Shown: positions 1-11,646, counted from the stretch's first letter. The stretch is 64,000 nucleotides of DNA from Okapia johnstoni (GCA_024291935.2 CM044320.1:54378001-54442000); one strand, 5' to 3'. Notes: a model not told the origin generated them from the sequence alone. A program made the numbers and translations.

Positions 1-830
1 TTCTGGGTTTAATCCTAGTTATCAGTCTGACATCTAGGAGAGGAATCAGGGACAGCTCTTAAGGGGAACATCTGATGTCTTGTAAATAGGAGGCCTCCTA
101 AACATCTTCCAGCTAGCCCTTGGTAGGGAATAGTGGCCACCTCTGCAAATCCAAAGTGCTCATTACAAGCTGAAAAGTTAAAATCCTCGGAAGCATCTAT
201 CCAGATATGCCTTTTCCACATTTTCAGTATCTATGTTTCCTCCATCAGGGTCCTGAGCTTCATAAAGGACTTGCCAGAACTAAGCATTCAAATGTCTCTG
301 AAGCTCTCTGCTGCTAACAAGTAGATCAACAAGCCACTCAACTATGTCTGTTCTCTCACTACAGGAGATAAGGCCTCTAACTAACCAATACATAGGTGAG
401 CGCTCTAGCTGTCACATTTTGCCATTAACTGCTCGTTAACGGCCCTTAGATTCTTATTACCCTTTTCAGGGCATCAATACAATTTAGCAACAGTCAACTC
501 AGTACTGTCTTTGTAGGCAGTTTTTTCCACTGTATTTTTCTAATGCCTGCAACATCACATCTGCCACTGTTTTCCCCTCCACCAGGAGATTTTTCCAGAT
601 TAAAACCAGTGAAAATTTAACAATGAGCCACCACACTATATGCAATGTAATAGCAGCCCACAATTGAAAGATTTTGAAGACTTTGGTGTACTTAAATTAT
701 TGATAACACTAATTAAAACTTAACTCAGGCAATGTCTAACTCAGTAGACCTGATCTATCAACTACCAGCCTTACACACCAAAACAATACCCATTTCTGTG
801 TGCAAATACTGTTTACCTCAACTTCTACTA
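1..830. other. AT-rich intergenic DNA, nothing recognised
   Basis: I see no gene, RNA or clear repeat boundary here. The open frames are short (under 70 codons), overlap on both strands and lack motifs. Anonymous old repeat sequence is possible. Confidence 0.5.
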
Positions 831-1350
831 TTTGTCTGTACTTAATAATAAACATGCAGTCAGAAATAACAAGACACACAAAAAATCAAGGAGAAACAAC
901 TCATTAATAAGCAACATAAAACTTTGAACCAGACCCAGAAATGACATAAATCTTGGAATTATCATACACAGACTATAAAATAATTATGATGCCAATGTTA
1001 AAATATCTAATTTTTTTAACAAACATGCAGGACCAGTTGGTAAACTTCAACAGAAAGAGAGAAAGTTTTTTGAGAATATAATAGAATGTTAGAACTAGAA
1101 AACACAATAACAGCAATAAAGAATTTCTGTGACGAGCTCATTAGCCTAGTGGTCAGAGTTTAGGGGAAAAAAATCAGTAAAACTGAAGAATGGTCAACAG
1201 GAATTATTCAAATTGAGTGCAAAGAGGAAACTGTGTGAGAAAAAAAGCAGATTATTTTAAAGCAATGAAACAATATCAAACATTGAAAAATATGTGCACT
1301 AAGAGTCCAGAATAACAGAACAGAATGAGGGAAATAAATATCTGAGGTCA

Positions 1351-1770
1351 TGTGCTTGGTCACTCAGACATGTCTGACTCTTTGAGATCCCTATGGACTG
1401 TAGCCCACAGTCCACAGTCTGTCCATGGGATTTTTCAGACATGAACACTGAATTGAAGTGAAGTGAAAGTCACTCAGTCATATCCAACTCTTTGCAACCC
1501 CATGGACTATGCAATCTGTGGAATTCTCCAGGCCAGAATACTGGAGTGGATAGCCGTTCCCTTCTCCAGGGAATCTTCCCAACCCAGGAATCGAATCCAG
1601 GTCTCCCACATTGCAGGCAGAGTCTTTACTAGCTGAGCCACCAGGGAGTACTGAAGTGGGTTGCTATTTCCTCCTTCAAGTGATCTTCCTGACCCAGGGA
1701 TCAACCCAAGCCTCCTGTGTCTCCTGCATTGGCAGACAGATTCTTTACCACTGAATCACCTGGGAATAAT
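1351..1770 (-). mobile_element. Bov-tA / BOV-A2 SINE block (reverse)
   Basis: 1351-1440 is a partial Bov-tA tail. From about 1456 to 1767 there is a BOV-A2-like dimer in reverse: the BovB-derived tail (actggagtgg, ccaggccagaatac) followed by two heads containing ttcccaacccagg and gagccaccaggg. This is a ruminant-specific SINE. Confidence 0.8.
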
Positions 1771-1860
1771 GTTAGATAACTTTCCAGCTGTAAAGAAACA
1801 AACAACAAACCCAAGAAAACTGGAGAACTCACAGCAATATGTCAGGATACATCAGTCAGT

Positions 1861-1912
1861 TTCTCTCCCTCTCCCTCTCCCTGTCTCTCTCTCTCTCTCA
1901 CACACACACACT
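1861..1912 (+). repeat. Simple repeat, (TC)n then (AC)n
   Basis: A pyrimidine-rich CTCTCC/TCTC run passes into a short CACACA run. It is a candidate microsatellite. Confidence 0.75.
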
Positions 1913-2130
1913 TAGATACATCAAAGTCAAATTGCTAAAACAGAAATGAGAATATGTTGAAGTCATTTAGAATTTTTAAAAAACTACTAAAAGATGAGAA
2001 TCTGAGAATTTTCAAATGAAATTATGCCAGCCAGAAGACAGCGGGGTGCTGGCTTTAAAATACAGGGATGAGAATCTCTTAACTCACAATTGCATGCCTA
2101 GTAAAAATATCTTTCTAAAATTAAGACCAA

Positions 2131-3500
2131 GATGTGAGAGTGCTTGGCTAAGATGGTATAGTAGGAAGACTGTGAGCTCACCTTCTCTCATGGACACACC
2201 AAAATTGCAACTATTTACAGTGTAATTAGTGATGAAAAAGACCAGAATCTAGTAGAAAATATCTTCTGCAACTAAAGATATAAGGGTTGTGGGAAATAGA
2301 GATTCCACGCTTAAAGGGCACACACAAAATTTCACATGCTCAGGGAATCAAAGCGGAATCAGTGATTTGAAAGGAGCTGGGGTTAGATTCACCTACTCAC
2401 CTTGGAGAGTATTCCAGAGAGTCAGGAAGCAGCTGGAGCTCACCTTGGGGATAGAGACACTGTAAGCAGCCATATTTGGGAGCCTATTCTATGACATGAA
2501 TACTGATGCTGCCCAGAACCATTTGGGAATCCTCCCTCTAGCTTATCAGCACCAGGACCTTGCCCAATCAGCAGCAGGCAGGCTGTATAAGATCCCCTGA
2601 AGCCACAACTGCCTTGGGACATGGCCCTGTACTTGAGAGCATCCAGGACCTGGCACCACACACCAGTATGCAGGCACCTCCATCAGAACCCACAGGGCCT
2701 TGCAGCCAGAGACTGCAGTGTCCAGCTAGTAAAAAGGTAATATCCCTTGGACCACCTGTTCCCTAGCCCAACCCACCAGCCAGCCAGCTCTAGCCCTACA
2801 ACCAGCTTCACCCACCTGTGGTCAGGTACAAGCCCCAAGACCCAGAGTCCCAACCCCATTGTCCAGCAGACTGACACATCAACTCCAGGACCACCAAGAC
2901 CCAGCTACACCTACCAGTGAGACAACACCAGCCCAAGACTCCCTAGGCCCTTGCTGTACCCATCAGGGGATAGACACCAGCTCCAGAACCAGCACAAGCC
3001 TGCAACCTGCTGTGGCAGGACACAGTCCACCCACACCAGCAGGCTGGTGCCTGTCCCCAGACACATTGGGCCCTGGCCCCAACCACCAACATGACAAGAG
3101 CAGCTCTGAGACACCTTGGACCCTCACCCAGAAGCCACAGTATCCAATCACACCCACCAGTGGGCCAACACAAGCTTTGGGACATCCCAGGCCCCACAGC
3201 CAACTTTTTCAGGAAACAGACCTGCCTATCAGTGGGCAAATGCCAGCTCTAGAGCCCCCAGAGCCCTATAGTCAGAGATCCCAGGACCCAGATCCACCCG
3301 TCAGTGACATAGCACTACTCCAGGACCCTCTGGACCTCAGTACCCCCACCAGTGTTCTGACACTAGCCTCAAGTGACATGATAGATTACATGGATGTAAT
3401 AAATATATCTTGAGTATTCCATCCAAAAGCACAGAACACACAATTTTTTTCAAATGCACATGAAACAGTCTCCAGGATAGATCACATGCTGGGCCAAAAA
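2131..3500 (+). mobile_element. Fossil L1 5'UTR with degenerate GC-rich repeats, then an ORF2 scrap
   Basis: The stretch from about 2130 resembles the ruminant/artiodactyl L1 5'UTR (nucleic-acid match by eye to phrases such as ctcatggacacaccaaaat and gggcacacacaaa). 2640-3400 is a run of degenerate ~72-bp units with anchors cccaccagtgggcc (3153), tatcagtgggc (about 3226), cgtcagtgac (about 3299) and ccaccagtgt (3345). 3420-3500 resembles a later L1 ORF2 segment, so the element is rearranged. Confidence 0.45.
2859..3413 (+). other. Proline/threonine-rich open frame (184 codons) over degenerate repeats
   Basis: The frame is open for 184 codons and rich in Pro, Thr, Ser and Gln. It coincides with the degenerate repeats, and overlapping frames on the other strand (98, 67 and 64 codons) are open too, as expected of GC-rich repeat DNA. 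It has no recognisable domain, signal peptide, promoter or splice context. I regard it as a by-product of the repeat rather than a gene, and list it because it is the longest unexplained frame in the first 10 kb. Confidence 0.3.
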
Positions 3501-3504
3501 ACAA

Positions 3505-3958
3505 GTGAGAGCAACAGATCAGGAGTTAATTCCTATTGAAAAGATAGATTGTTATTCACAGTCCCCAAGAAGGTGGGGCATGCCAGACCATGCAGAGCCA
3601 CACAAAGTAGTACCAGGGTCAATCAGCAGGCAAAGGGAACTAGAGGATAATCTGAGCAGGAGCCTTTTTTGTGCTTTTCATGGGAAGGAATGGGTAAGGC
3701 AGTGTAGGCAAAGTAGGCAAAGTAGACAAGTTTAGTATTAGCTAGTTTGAATAATTTCTTTTGGCTCCGGGTTTAGGGGCTGTCTCTAGTTGTCTGGTAC
3801 CAAGCCAGATATCAGAGCTCAATAAAGGTGGTAGCTGTGGGTATGGACTCTAGATTGCTTGGTTTGCATATGAAAGGTATGCTTACAAATAAGTAATTTC
3901 TTATCTCTAGGAATTAGCTGACCCTGATAGGAGCAGTCTACCCACATGTCAAAACATC
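3505..3958. other. Intergenic, possibly an old unnamed repeat
   Basis: The sequence has the feel of an old MER/LTR-type repeat but I cannot name it. No gene is evident. Confidence 0.35.
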
Positions 3959-4122
3959 AGAATAAAAAGACATGCTGGGAATTCCCTGGTGATCTAATGA
4001 TTAGGACTCATCACTTTCACTGCTGGAGTGCCCAGGTTCAATCCCTGATGGGGGAACTAAGATTCTTCAAGCAACATGGCTTGGCAAAAAAAAAAAAAAA
4101 AAAAAGAATAAAAAGACATGCT
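3959..4122 (+). mobile_element. CHR-type tRNA-derived SINE with perfect 18-bp target duplication
   Basis: The body runs from gggaattccctgg (about 3974) through the B-box-like ggttcaatccctg to a 19-20 nt A run ending at 4105. It is flanked by agaataaaaagacatgct at 3959-3976 and again at 4105-4122. The exact 18-bp duplication and long A tail suggest a relatively young insertion. Confidence 0.85.
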
Positions 4123-4844
4123 TACACACAGGGACTAAATTATTAGGGTCCTATAAATCAAGTGAAGGAGTCTACAGTTTACCTAAAACGAGAAGCTATT
4201 GACCTAGTAGAAGATTTAAAGAAAGAAACTAATACCATCGGACTTATACCTGGAGAAAATCACACTGGCTGGGTGGAGACAAGAGATGGACCAAGAATGA
4301 CTCTGGTGAGGGAGAGGGACAATCAGCTAGACTGCAAATTTAGCAGCAAAGATGATAAGAGGTGGTTGCTTGGGATTAAATTTTGGATGCAGGATTAACA
4401 GGCTTTGCTGAGAAATTGAATATGCAGTGTTATAAAATAAATGTATTAAAATAGACAGTCAGATTTTTTATGTGGGCAACTGAGTGGTAACAGGTCCCTT
4501 ACTGTTGACAGGGAAGCTTTGGAGAGGAATAAGAGTTCAACGTGGGACATGGTAAGTTTGAGATGCCCCTAAGACATCTAAGGAGAGATATTCAGCTATA
4601 TATACAGTAGAGGCCACGATCAAAGATTTAAGTGTAGAAATCACAGAATTTAAAAAGGAAAGTTTTAAGAAGGAGAGGGGATCAAGTATGTCAAATACTG
4701 CTGAGAGACTCAATAAGATAGAGACTGAAAATTATCCATTGGATTTGGTAACATGAGGGTTGTTGGTGATCTCAGTAAGAAAGGATCAGTGGAGTAATAG
4801 AGAAAATTGGAGAGAATGGGAGATGAAAAGAGGAGACAAAAAAA
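4123..4844. other. Intergenic, ancient interspersed repeat from about 4480
   Basis: 4480-4830 (phrases such as gtttgagatgcccctaagacatc) resembles an old mammalian medium-reiterated repeat. Similar pieces appear near 9290-9550, 35410-36220 and 45780-46510. I cannot name the family. Confidence 0.35.
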
Positions 4845-5014
4845 GGGGGTTGTCCAGTGGTTTAAGGCTCCATGCTGCCAATGCAGGGATCCCTGTGTCA
4901 ATCCCTAGTCAAGGAACTAAATCCCACATGCCTCAACTAAGAGTTCCCCAGCCACAGTTAAAAACTCTTTATGCCACAACTAAGACCCAGCGCAGCCAAA
5001 TAAATAAATAAAAT
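4845..5014 (+). mobile_element. CHR-type SINE
   Basis: tgtccagtggtttaaggctccatgc and gtcaatccctagtcaaggaact are the tRNA-derived head. The element ends with cagccaaataaataaataaa. Confidence 0.75.
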
Positions 5015-6185
5015 TTATTTTAAAATGAAGACAAGTATCAACTAGAGGGCATTAAGAGTTGAGGGAAAGGCCCAAGCTATTCCAGGGAACACCTCTGTTC
5101 TATTCCCAAATTTCACCAATTTTCCCAGACATGTTAAACATTCATAAAGCTTAGTTCTTTGGATAAAGACCCCACTAAGAACATCTGCAGTAACATGAGG
5201 AGCCTGAACATTGATGCTAACCCTGAATCCTTGCCATGAACTGATGGGTAATGGGTTTGCTGGAACACTTTCCATCTAAAAAGAAAACCAGGCATGAAAA
5301 TCAATCTGATTCAACCACATTTCACTCTTATTAACTACTAGAGTTTTCCAGAAGCATCTACATTTAACAGGGAGCCAAGATTTCACATAGAGGAATGAAT
5401 TGCCCATCATGAGATTCTAGACATAATGGAGGGAGACCCTCAAGTCTCATGTCATTTGCAAGCAAGGAAATCCTACAGTGTGTGAGGAAACAAAGTTATC
5501 CAGGAGAAGAACAAGGTATGAGGAAAATGAGGACATAGGTTGGCCCCAAAAAATAAGGCTAAGGAGAGGAAAGAGGATGCAGCAATCATTGGAGACTTCA
5601 GACAGAATCACCAGCCCATGACACTATATCAGTTCAGAGTTACTCAAGGAGGCCCCAAGAGTCAGAGCCTCCCAGGTCCCCAGGGGTAGAGGTACAACAT
5701 CAGCAGTAGAATAACTGTGGTGCCACAGAGGTCAAGTCTCACAGAGAGAAAGAGAACAACAGAACCCAAGCCTGTGCCCATCAACCCCACTCTAGCTGAG
5801 TGGCCATTTCCACCTCCCCAGGTAAGTAGCCCACAGAGTGCTGGGCAGCCTTGGACCTTTCCCTAATAAGATTAGACCCTGCCCAGGGACAGGAAAAGAA
5901 GAGGAATAGGGGATAGATCAGGACTTGCTCAGGGTCTTACGAGCTGTCTCTCTGGGCTAGAAGCCAACACCTGTCCCTGGTCAGGGAGAAAAGAGGCCAG
6001 GGGAGGTTTCCCAGATCTCTACTCCTCATTTGCAGAAATATGTTTGAGAGGTCACCAGCCTGGCCAGACTGGGAGAAGGGATGAGAAGGAAACAGGAAAC
6101 CCTGGACAATTTCTATCAGATAAAGCTGCAAATAATACAGCAGGCAAGTGTATATATTCAGAATATGCAAACCTTTGAACGTATA
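5015..6185. other. Intergenic, nothing recognised
   Basis: No open frame exceeds about 80 codons and no homology is recognised. There is no clear repeat either. Confidence 0.45.
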
Positions 6186-6330
6186 CTGTGAGTAGTTGTG
6201 CTGTGGGATGGGTCAAGGTAAATGTATTTAACACTACCAAAGAACTGTATACAAAAAAATTGTTAGGGTGAAAATTTTCATGTTGTGTGATTTTAAGCCA
6301 CAATTTAAAATAAATTTTATCTTAAAAAGA
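6186..6330 (+). mobile_element. L1 3'-end fragment
   Basis: The phrase around actgtatacaaaaaaattgttagg and attttaagccacaatttaaaataa matches the 3' end typical of old mammalian L1. It is short and truncated. Confidence 0.5.
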
Positions 6331-6615
6331 ACCTCAGCCCCTTTCTATGACCCAGAAGGACACTTTGTCCTCTCTATTCCTCTGTGGGAGACTTTGAAAA
6401 AGATAACTGTGGCCTCAGGGTCCATATGTCTCTGATGAGTGTCCTAACTCTGACAGCATGTATGGAGACAAGAGAAACTGAAGAGGGAAACCAACAAAGG
6501 CAGAGTGGATACAGGGATGACAGGAGCTGAAGGAAAAGCAGGGAGAGTGAAGGTTGTAGGAGACACTTCGGACAGATGGTATCTTGGGGCAAAATGTCAC
6601 TAGGGGACTGGGAGT

Positions 6616-6827
6616 AAAGAGATGTTCATGTCCGGCAGTCATGTCCAACTCTTTGTGACCCCATGGACTATACAGTCCATGGAAATCTCCAGGCCAGAAT
6701 ACTGGAGTGGGTAACCATCCCCTTCTCCAGGAGATCTTCCCAACCCAGGGATCAAACCCAAGTCTCCCACATTGCAAGTGGATTCTTTACCAAGCTGAGC
6801 CACCAAGGAAGGCCAAAGAGATGTTCA
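6616..6827 (-). mobile_element. Bov-tA SINE (reverse) with 13-bp target duplication
   Basis: A reverse Bov-tA (actggagtgggtaacc, cttcccaacccaggg, gagccaccaagg) is flanked by perfect copies of aaagagatgttca at 6616-6628 and 6815-6827. Confidence 0.85.
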
Positions 6828-6939
6828 CAGCATGGCAAAGAAGTGTGAATCTGGAGGGAGAGGCTTTAGTGAAGACCGACAGAATGAAGGAGAATTCCAG
6901 CTTTACTCAGGGAAGGAGAGGTTAGGGTTGCCACTTGTG

Positions 6940-7475
6940 TTCAGTTAAAAGAAATCCAAAATTATATAGTACATGGCACAACCCATAAAAATGTCCACAC
7001 TCTTATCCCACTCCCAGAAATTTCTCCCAAGGGAGTAAGTTAACAGAAGCAACAAGAGACATACATGAATATAATATTTGCATCATTATCTAAACTAGCC
7101 CCCAAAATGGAAGAATTTGAGTTGCAAGAATATGAGACGTATTTGTTGAATGCTGGTAGAGAAATTCAATGGACAACTACAAGAGCTTTTAAAAGGATAC
7201 CTCAGAATGTTATGTGATCTCATGGCAAAATGGCTCCAGCAAGCATTGAAAAGGAAAGGGAAAAGACAAATTAGTATATACACTATGATTAAAAGCATAT
7301 AAGATGGGTTTGCAGCAGGATAAAGACTTAAGGGCAATACACAAGAAAGAAATGTAACCAAGGTGGGAAAAACATAGATGACTTTACTCCAAATATTTCT
7401 TAAATATTTAGTTGCAAAGATATTATTTTTAAAATCTGAAAACAGCACAATCTAGCCCATAGATTATTTAAGTGG
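6940..7475 (+). mobile_element. Fossil L1 fragment
   Basis: The A-rich sense strand (atgtccacactcttatccc, atatttgcatcattatc) resembles the old L1 3' region. The frame is broken. Confidence 0.4.
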
Positions 7476-7619
7476 ATTGATCATCTGAAGGATTATTGAC
7501 CAGAGTCAAGAGGAAAAGGGACTCAGATACTCCTGTCCAAACTGACTAGATGGAGTTCATCTCCCAGAAGCGTAGGGTAAGGCTGTTGACCTCACTGGAG
7601 ATACAGTAGGTATGGTGGT

Positions 7620-7805
7620 TGAAGCCTCAGGTCCAAAGTTACAGTTCTGGTTCCACCATCCTCTGTTATGGTGTGATCCTGAAGAAGTAATTTAAGCTCT
7701 TGGAGCTCTGCTTCCTTATCAGTGGTGACAGAATAACAACTATCACTAGAGTTATTATAAAGTCAACTGAGATACTGCACAGCATGCAGCAATCTCTAAG
7801 TGTCA
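7620..7805 (+). mobile_element. MIR SINE
   Basis: The pattern of a gtgtgatcctg core followed by gctctgcttccttatcagtgg and an AT-rich tail resembles the MIR core region, degraded. Confidence 0.5.
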
Positions 7806-8199
7806 GCTACAGACCAAATGACTTAAAGCAAAAATACGGTGAGTAAACAAAATGAGGGCGGGGGAAGGTTAAGGGTATGAGCAATGGGCAGAACTTAGAG
7901 AGTCTCCTGCTTAAAGATGAGGATGACTAGCTAATCTTCAAGTGTGGGGTAAATAGGTGTAATACAAGCTCTGCAAATCTTGGGAACACTGACTTCTCAA
8001 AGACTTGGGGCCAGTTTCTTGCCTTTGTCCAACTAGCTGCATACTTTAAGCAAATCCCACAACCTTTTTGTTCATGAGTCCCCCTGTCTTTATTAGTGCA
8101 CTCATTCATTTAATAAATCTTTAGCCGAGCACTTGACATGTGCAGCGTACCATGCTAGTTGTTCTGGTGATTAAATTAGCCTCTAAGACAGTTGATAAC

Positions 8200-8445
8200 T
8201 TAGTGATCGAGAGCACAGGAGCTGGAGTCAGACAGAACTCCAAACTCTTGGATTTGAGCCCAAACTCTCTCAGTTACCAGATGTGTGACTTTGAGAAAGA
8301 TACTGTCTTAGCTTTCATGTGCTCATCTGCAAAATGGAGAAAATAAAGGTTTCTAGGTCATAGTGTGATTGTGAATATCCAAGGGTTTCATGAATATTAA
8401 GTCACCAGCATAGTGCCTGGTGAGGACCCAGCACTTGTTCCCCAG
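8200..8445 (+). mobile_element. MIR SINE
   Basis: Core pattern: gagcacaggagctggagtcagac, then accagatgtgtgactttg, ctcatctgcaaaatgga and agcatagtgcctgg, all in MIR order. Confidence 0.8.
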
Positions 8446-8840
8446 CTAATGTGAAAACATTAGCAGTTATGAAAACAGACAGCCCCCTACGAAGTCCCCA
8501 ACTTGCCCTGTAGGGCCTTACAGTGGAGACTCTCCTCTAAAAAGTGCTAGAACTGAGATACAAGTAATGTCTCATGAGAAAATTGGCAAAGGTTCTTTCT
8601 TCAAATATTTGAAGGCTGTCTTGTACAAAAGGGCTTTGACATTCTACCAAATATGAGAATTTAGCCAAGATAAATGAATGAAAACTTGTCCTATAGGCAG
8701 AGGAGGCCAGTGCTAAAGGGGGCTACCTAAATAGATGGTGAGTTCCCTACGACTGAAGATGCTGAGAGACACTACACAGCATCCTTCTAAGATGTTGTAG
8801 ATAACATCTGAGCACTGTAAAGCTGAAATATATGACCCTT

Positions 8841-9155
8841 GAAAGCGAAAGTCACTCAGCTGTGTCCGACTCTTTGCAACCCTGTGGACTATAGAGTCCA
8901 TGGAATTCTGCAGGCCAGAATACTGGAGTGGGTAGCCTTTCCTTTCTCCAGGGGATCTTTCCAACCCAGGGATCAAACCCAAGTCTCCCGCATTGCAGGC
9001 AGATTCTTTATCAGGTGAGCCACAAGGGAAGCCCAAGAATACTGGAGTGGGTAGCCTATCCCTTCTCCAGCAGATCTTCCTGATCCAGGAATTGAACAAG
9101 GGTCTCCTGCATTGCAGGTGGATTCTTTACGAACTGCACTATGAAGGAAGCCCTA
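8841..9155 (-). mobile_element. BOV-A2-like dimeric SINE (reverse)
   Basis: Two heads (cttcccaacccaggg-like at about 8960 and cttcctgatccagg at about 9078) share a BovB-derived tail beginning gaaagcgaaagtcactcagc. Flanks atatgacccttgaa and atatgatccttaag look like an imperfect target duplication. Confidence 0.8.
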
Positions 9156-9172
9156 ATATGATCCTTAAGGTC

Positions 9173-9280
9173 ACTTTTTTTTTAACTTTTTATTTTATAT
9201 TGGAGTACAGTCAATTAACAACGTTGTGATAGTTTCAGGTAGACAACAAAGGGACTCAGCCATACATATGCATGTATTCA
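9173..9280 (-). mobile_element. L1 3'-end fragment (reverse)
   Basis: ttaactttttattttatattgg followed by caattaacaacgttgtgatag is the reverse of the ruminant L1 3' end. The same phrase recurs at about 30200. Confidence 0.65.
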
Positions 9281-9609
9281 GGTCACTTTTAATCCTGAAA
9301 TTCCATGGGTAATTATTTCTGATCAGGAGGAGCAGAGAAGCTGCCGCAGGCAGGGAGAACTTGAGTTGAGCTTGAAGGATCAGTGGGATTTTAATAGAAT
9401 GCATAGAAACATTTCCTGCAGGGGGCACTCTCTATGGAAATGCATGGAGGCCTGGAGAACAGAGTACGGACAGCTGAGATGGAAGATCACAGGGCCCAGC
9501 TAAGAGGAGAATGAAGTACAACATGCAACACGGCCTGTGGCCGCCCCAGTCCCCTCACAAAGCAAGTGCCAGAAGCTGACAATCTATGAAAGAGATTCTA
9601 CAGTATCCC

Positions 9610-9842
9610 AAGGTGGTGGTTGGTGGTGGTGGTGGTGGTGGTTTAGTTGCTAAGTTGTGTGTGACTCTTGTGACCCTATGGATTGTAGCCCGTCAGGCTC
9701 CTCTGTCCATGGGGATTTCTCAGACAAAATTACTGGAGTGGGTTGTCATTTCCTTCTCCAGCGGATCTTCCCGCCCCAGGGATTGAACCTACATCTCCTG
9801 CACTGCAGACTGACTCTACTGCTGAGGCACCAGGGAAGCCTA
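9610..9842 (-). mobile_element. Bov-tA SINE (reverse) with (GGT)n at its edge
   Basis: A (GGT)n run at 9612-9642 abuts a reverse Bov-tA (gactcttgtgaccctatgg, ttactggagtgggttg, gcaccagggaagcc). Flanking tctacagtatcccaa and cctacagagtcccaa look like an imperfect target duplication. Confidence 0.8.
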
Positions 9843-10234
9843 CAGAGTCCCAAAATGCGATACAATGGGGCAATATTATCATACACACAGTCGCATCATT
9901 GCCTGACATTCTAAATCCACATCCCACCACGGTGATCATTAGATATAGGCTTGGGACAGTCCCTGACTGAGTCCACTGTTGGGGAGCTGCATAGTTTCTT
10001 TCAGGCTGGGGTTTCAGTCCAGGGAATAAAAAGAGAACTAGGACATAGCAACTGATCCAACCCTACTCTGAAGAAAGATCCAATGCACACCTGGGGCCAG
10101 GCCCCACACCCAGGACCCAGAGCACAGGGAAAAGTGGGAAATATATGCAATCTGGAGTCAGGAGGCCAGATTCAAGTCCATGCCAGCAACTCCCTCCATA
10201 TAGCCTCCAACAAATTATTTGACCCCTCTGAGAC

Positions 10235-10420
10235 CCATGTGCATGATAAATCACTTCAATCATGTCTGACTCTTTGAAACCCTATGGACCATAGCTTGCC
10301 AGACTCCTCTGTCCTTGGGACTCTCCAGACAAGAATGCTGAGCCGTGTTGCCGTGCCCTCCTCAGGGAATCTTCCCAAACCAGGGATTGAACCCGAGTCT
10401 TTTATGCTTCCTGCAATGGC
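10235..10420 (-). mobile_element. Bov-tA SINE (reverse), degraded
   Basis: Recognisable as catgtctgactctttgaaacc, cagactcctctgtccttggg and cagggattgaacccgag, in reverse order of the SINE. It ends about 130 bp before the OR10P1 coding exon. Confidence 0.75.
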
Positions 10421-10555
10421 TGACAGATCATCCATAAAGTGCAGACCCTAACTCTCTCAGTTGATTCAAGAGGGACTGTACAAAAAGTGCTTTACTAAAT
10501 TACATAAAGGCCAATTGTTTCTATATTAACATCTCTTTCTTGGTTGTACCATCAG

Positions 10556-10570
10556 CTCCAGCCTGAACTT
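10556..10570 (+). promoter_or_regulatory. OR10P1: Likely 3' splice site and 5'UTR of the OR10P1 coding exon
   Basis: A pyrimidine-rich run (tctctttcttggttgtaccatcag, 10532-10555) ends in AG at 10554-10555, 15 bases before the ATG. Olfactory receptors usually have a single coding exon with upstream non-coding exons, so this is a reasonable acceptor. Upstream exons are not identified. Confidence 0.45.
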
Positions 10571-11509
10571 ATGGCTAAAGAAAATCAGACTCTGCTTGAA
10601 TTCCTTCTTCTGGGATTCTCCGACCTCAGGGCCCTGCAAGGCCCCCTGTTCTGGGGAGTGTTGCTGGTCTACCTGGTGACCTTGCTGGGTAACTCTCTGA
10701 TCATCCTCCTCACAAGGGCCAGCCCCACCCTACACTCTCCCATGTACTTCTTCCTGCGCCACCTCTCTCTTGTGGAGCTACTCTACACCACCGACATTGT
10801 GCCCAGAACACTGGCTGATCTGGCCTTCCCGCACCCCAGTGCCATCTCCTTCTGGGGTTGTGCAGCCCAGATGTATGTCTTCATTGTCTTGGGCATTTCA
10901 GAGTGCTGCCTGCTCACAGCCATGGCCTATGACCGCTATGCTGCCATCTGCCAGCCCCTGCACTACTCCACCATCATGAGCTGGCAGGCCTGCATGGCCA
11001 TGGTGGGCATCTCCTGGCTCATGGGCATCATTACAGCCACCACCCATTCCTCCCTCATCTTCACCCTGCCTTTCCCCAGCCGCCCAGTCATCCCGCACTT
11101 CCTCTGCGACATTCTGCCAGTACTGAGATTGGCAAGTGCTGGGAAGCACAGGAGCGAGGTCTCTGTGATGATGGCCACCGTGGTCTTCATCATGGTCCCC
11201 TTCTCTCTGATTGTCACCTCTTATGCCCGCATCCTGAGTACCATCCTGGCAATGGCCTCCACCCTGAGCCGCCGAAAGGTGTTCTCCACTTGTTCTTCCC
11301 ACCTGCTCGTGGTCTTCCTCTTCTTTGGAACAGTCAGCATCACCTACATCAGGCCCCGGGCAGGCTCCTCTGTCACCATGGATCGTATCCTCAGCCTCTT
11401 CTACACGGTCATCACACCCATGCTGAACCCCATCATCTACACCCTTCGGAACAAGGAGGTGACAAGAGCCTTGTGGCATGTGGTGAAGGGGCAGGTCCCC
11501 TCACCCTGA
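10571..11509 (+). CDS. OR10P1: Olfactory receptor, OR10P1-like, intact single exon
   Basis: An intact 312-codon class A GPCR of the olfactory receptor family; odorant binding would signal through Golf/ACIII in olfactory neuron cilia. Visible family marks in order: N-glycosylation site NQT at residue 5; GN in TM1 (LVTLLGNSL); PMYFFLRHLS in the TM2 region; MAYDRYAAICQPLHYS at the end of TM3; KVFSTCSSHL before TM6; PMLNPIIYTLRNKEV in TM7. The start at 10571 is preferred: an in-frame upstream extension (from 10544) has no ATG and crosses the probable splice acceptor. The length matches the family (about 310 aa). From memory the sequence is close to human OR10P1, and METTL7B/ITGA7 lie downstream as in human 12q13.2. 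The subfamily assignment is knowledge-based rather than searched. No frameshift or stop is seen. Confidence 0.9.
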   Translation: MAKENQTLLEFLLLGFSDLRALQGPLFWGVLLVYLVTLLGNSLIILLTRASPTLHSPMYFFLRHLSLVELLYTTDIVPRTLADLAFPHPSAISFWGCAAQMYVFIVLGISECCLLTAMAYDRYAAICQPLHYSTIMSWQACMAMVGISWLMGIITATTHSSLIFTLPFPSRPVIPHFLCDILPVLRLASAGKHRSEVSVMMATVVFIMVPFSLIVTSYARILSTILAMASTLSRRKVFSTCSSHLLVVFLFFGTVSITYIRPRAGSSVTMDRILSLFYTVITPMLNPIIYTLRNKEVTRALWHVVKGQVPSP

Positions 11510-11596
11510 AAAGACTCAGGGGTTGTCTGCTCACTCACTCACTGCTGCTCCTCCCAGCCCCCAGATGCTAGTTGAAAACCCAGCTGACCAGAAACC

Positions 11597-11598
<2 letters not shown>

Positions 11599-11640
<42 letters not shown>

Positions 11641-11646
11641 GTGCGA
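11599..11646 (+). repeat. (TG)n microsatellite
   Basis: About 20 TG units, interrupted by GCGTGTGTGCG at the right end, 90 bp after the receptor stop and abutting a reverse SINE. Confidence 0.95.

Larger units (their letters stand above)
831..2130 (+). mobile_element. Fossil L1 5'/ORF1-region fragment, interrupted by SINEs
   Basis: The A-rich sense strand resembles the 5'UTR/ORF1 part of mammalian L1, but no frame stays open. The match appears to resume after the SINE block near 1790. Family level is uncertain. Confidence 0.4.

Noticed and set aside
10898..11479. 193-codon reverse frame across the OR10P1 exon
   Set aside because: Antisense shadow of the receptor, with no GPCR or other motif; the codon pattern follows the forward gene.
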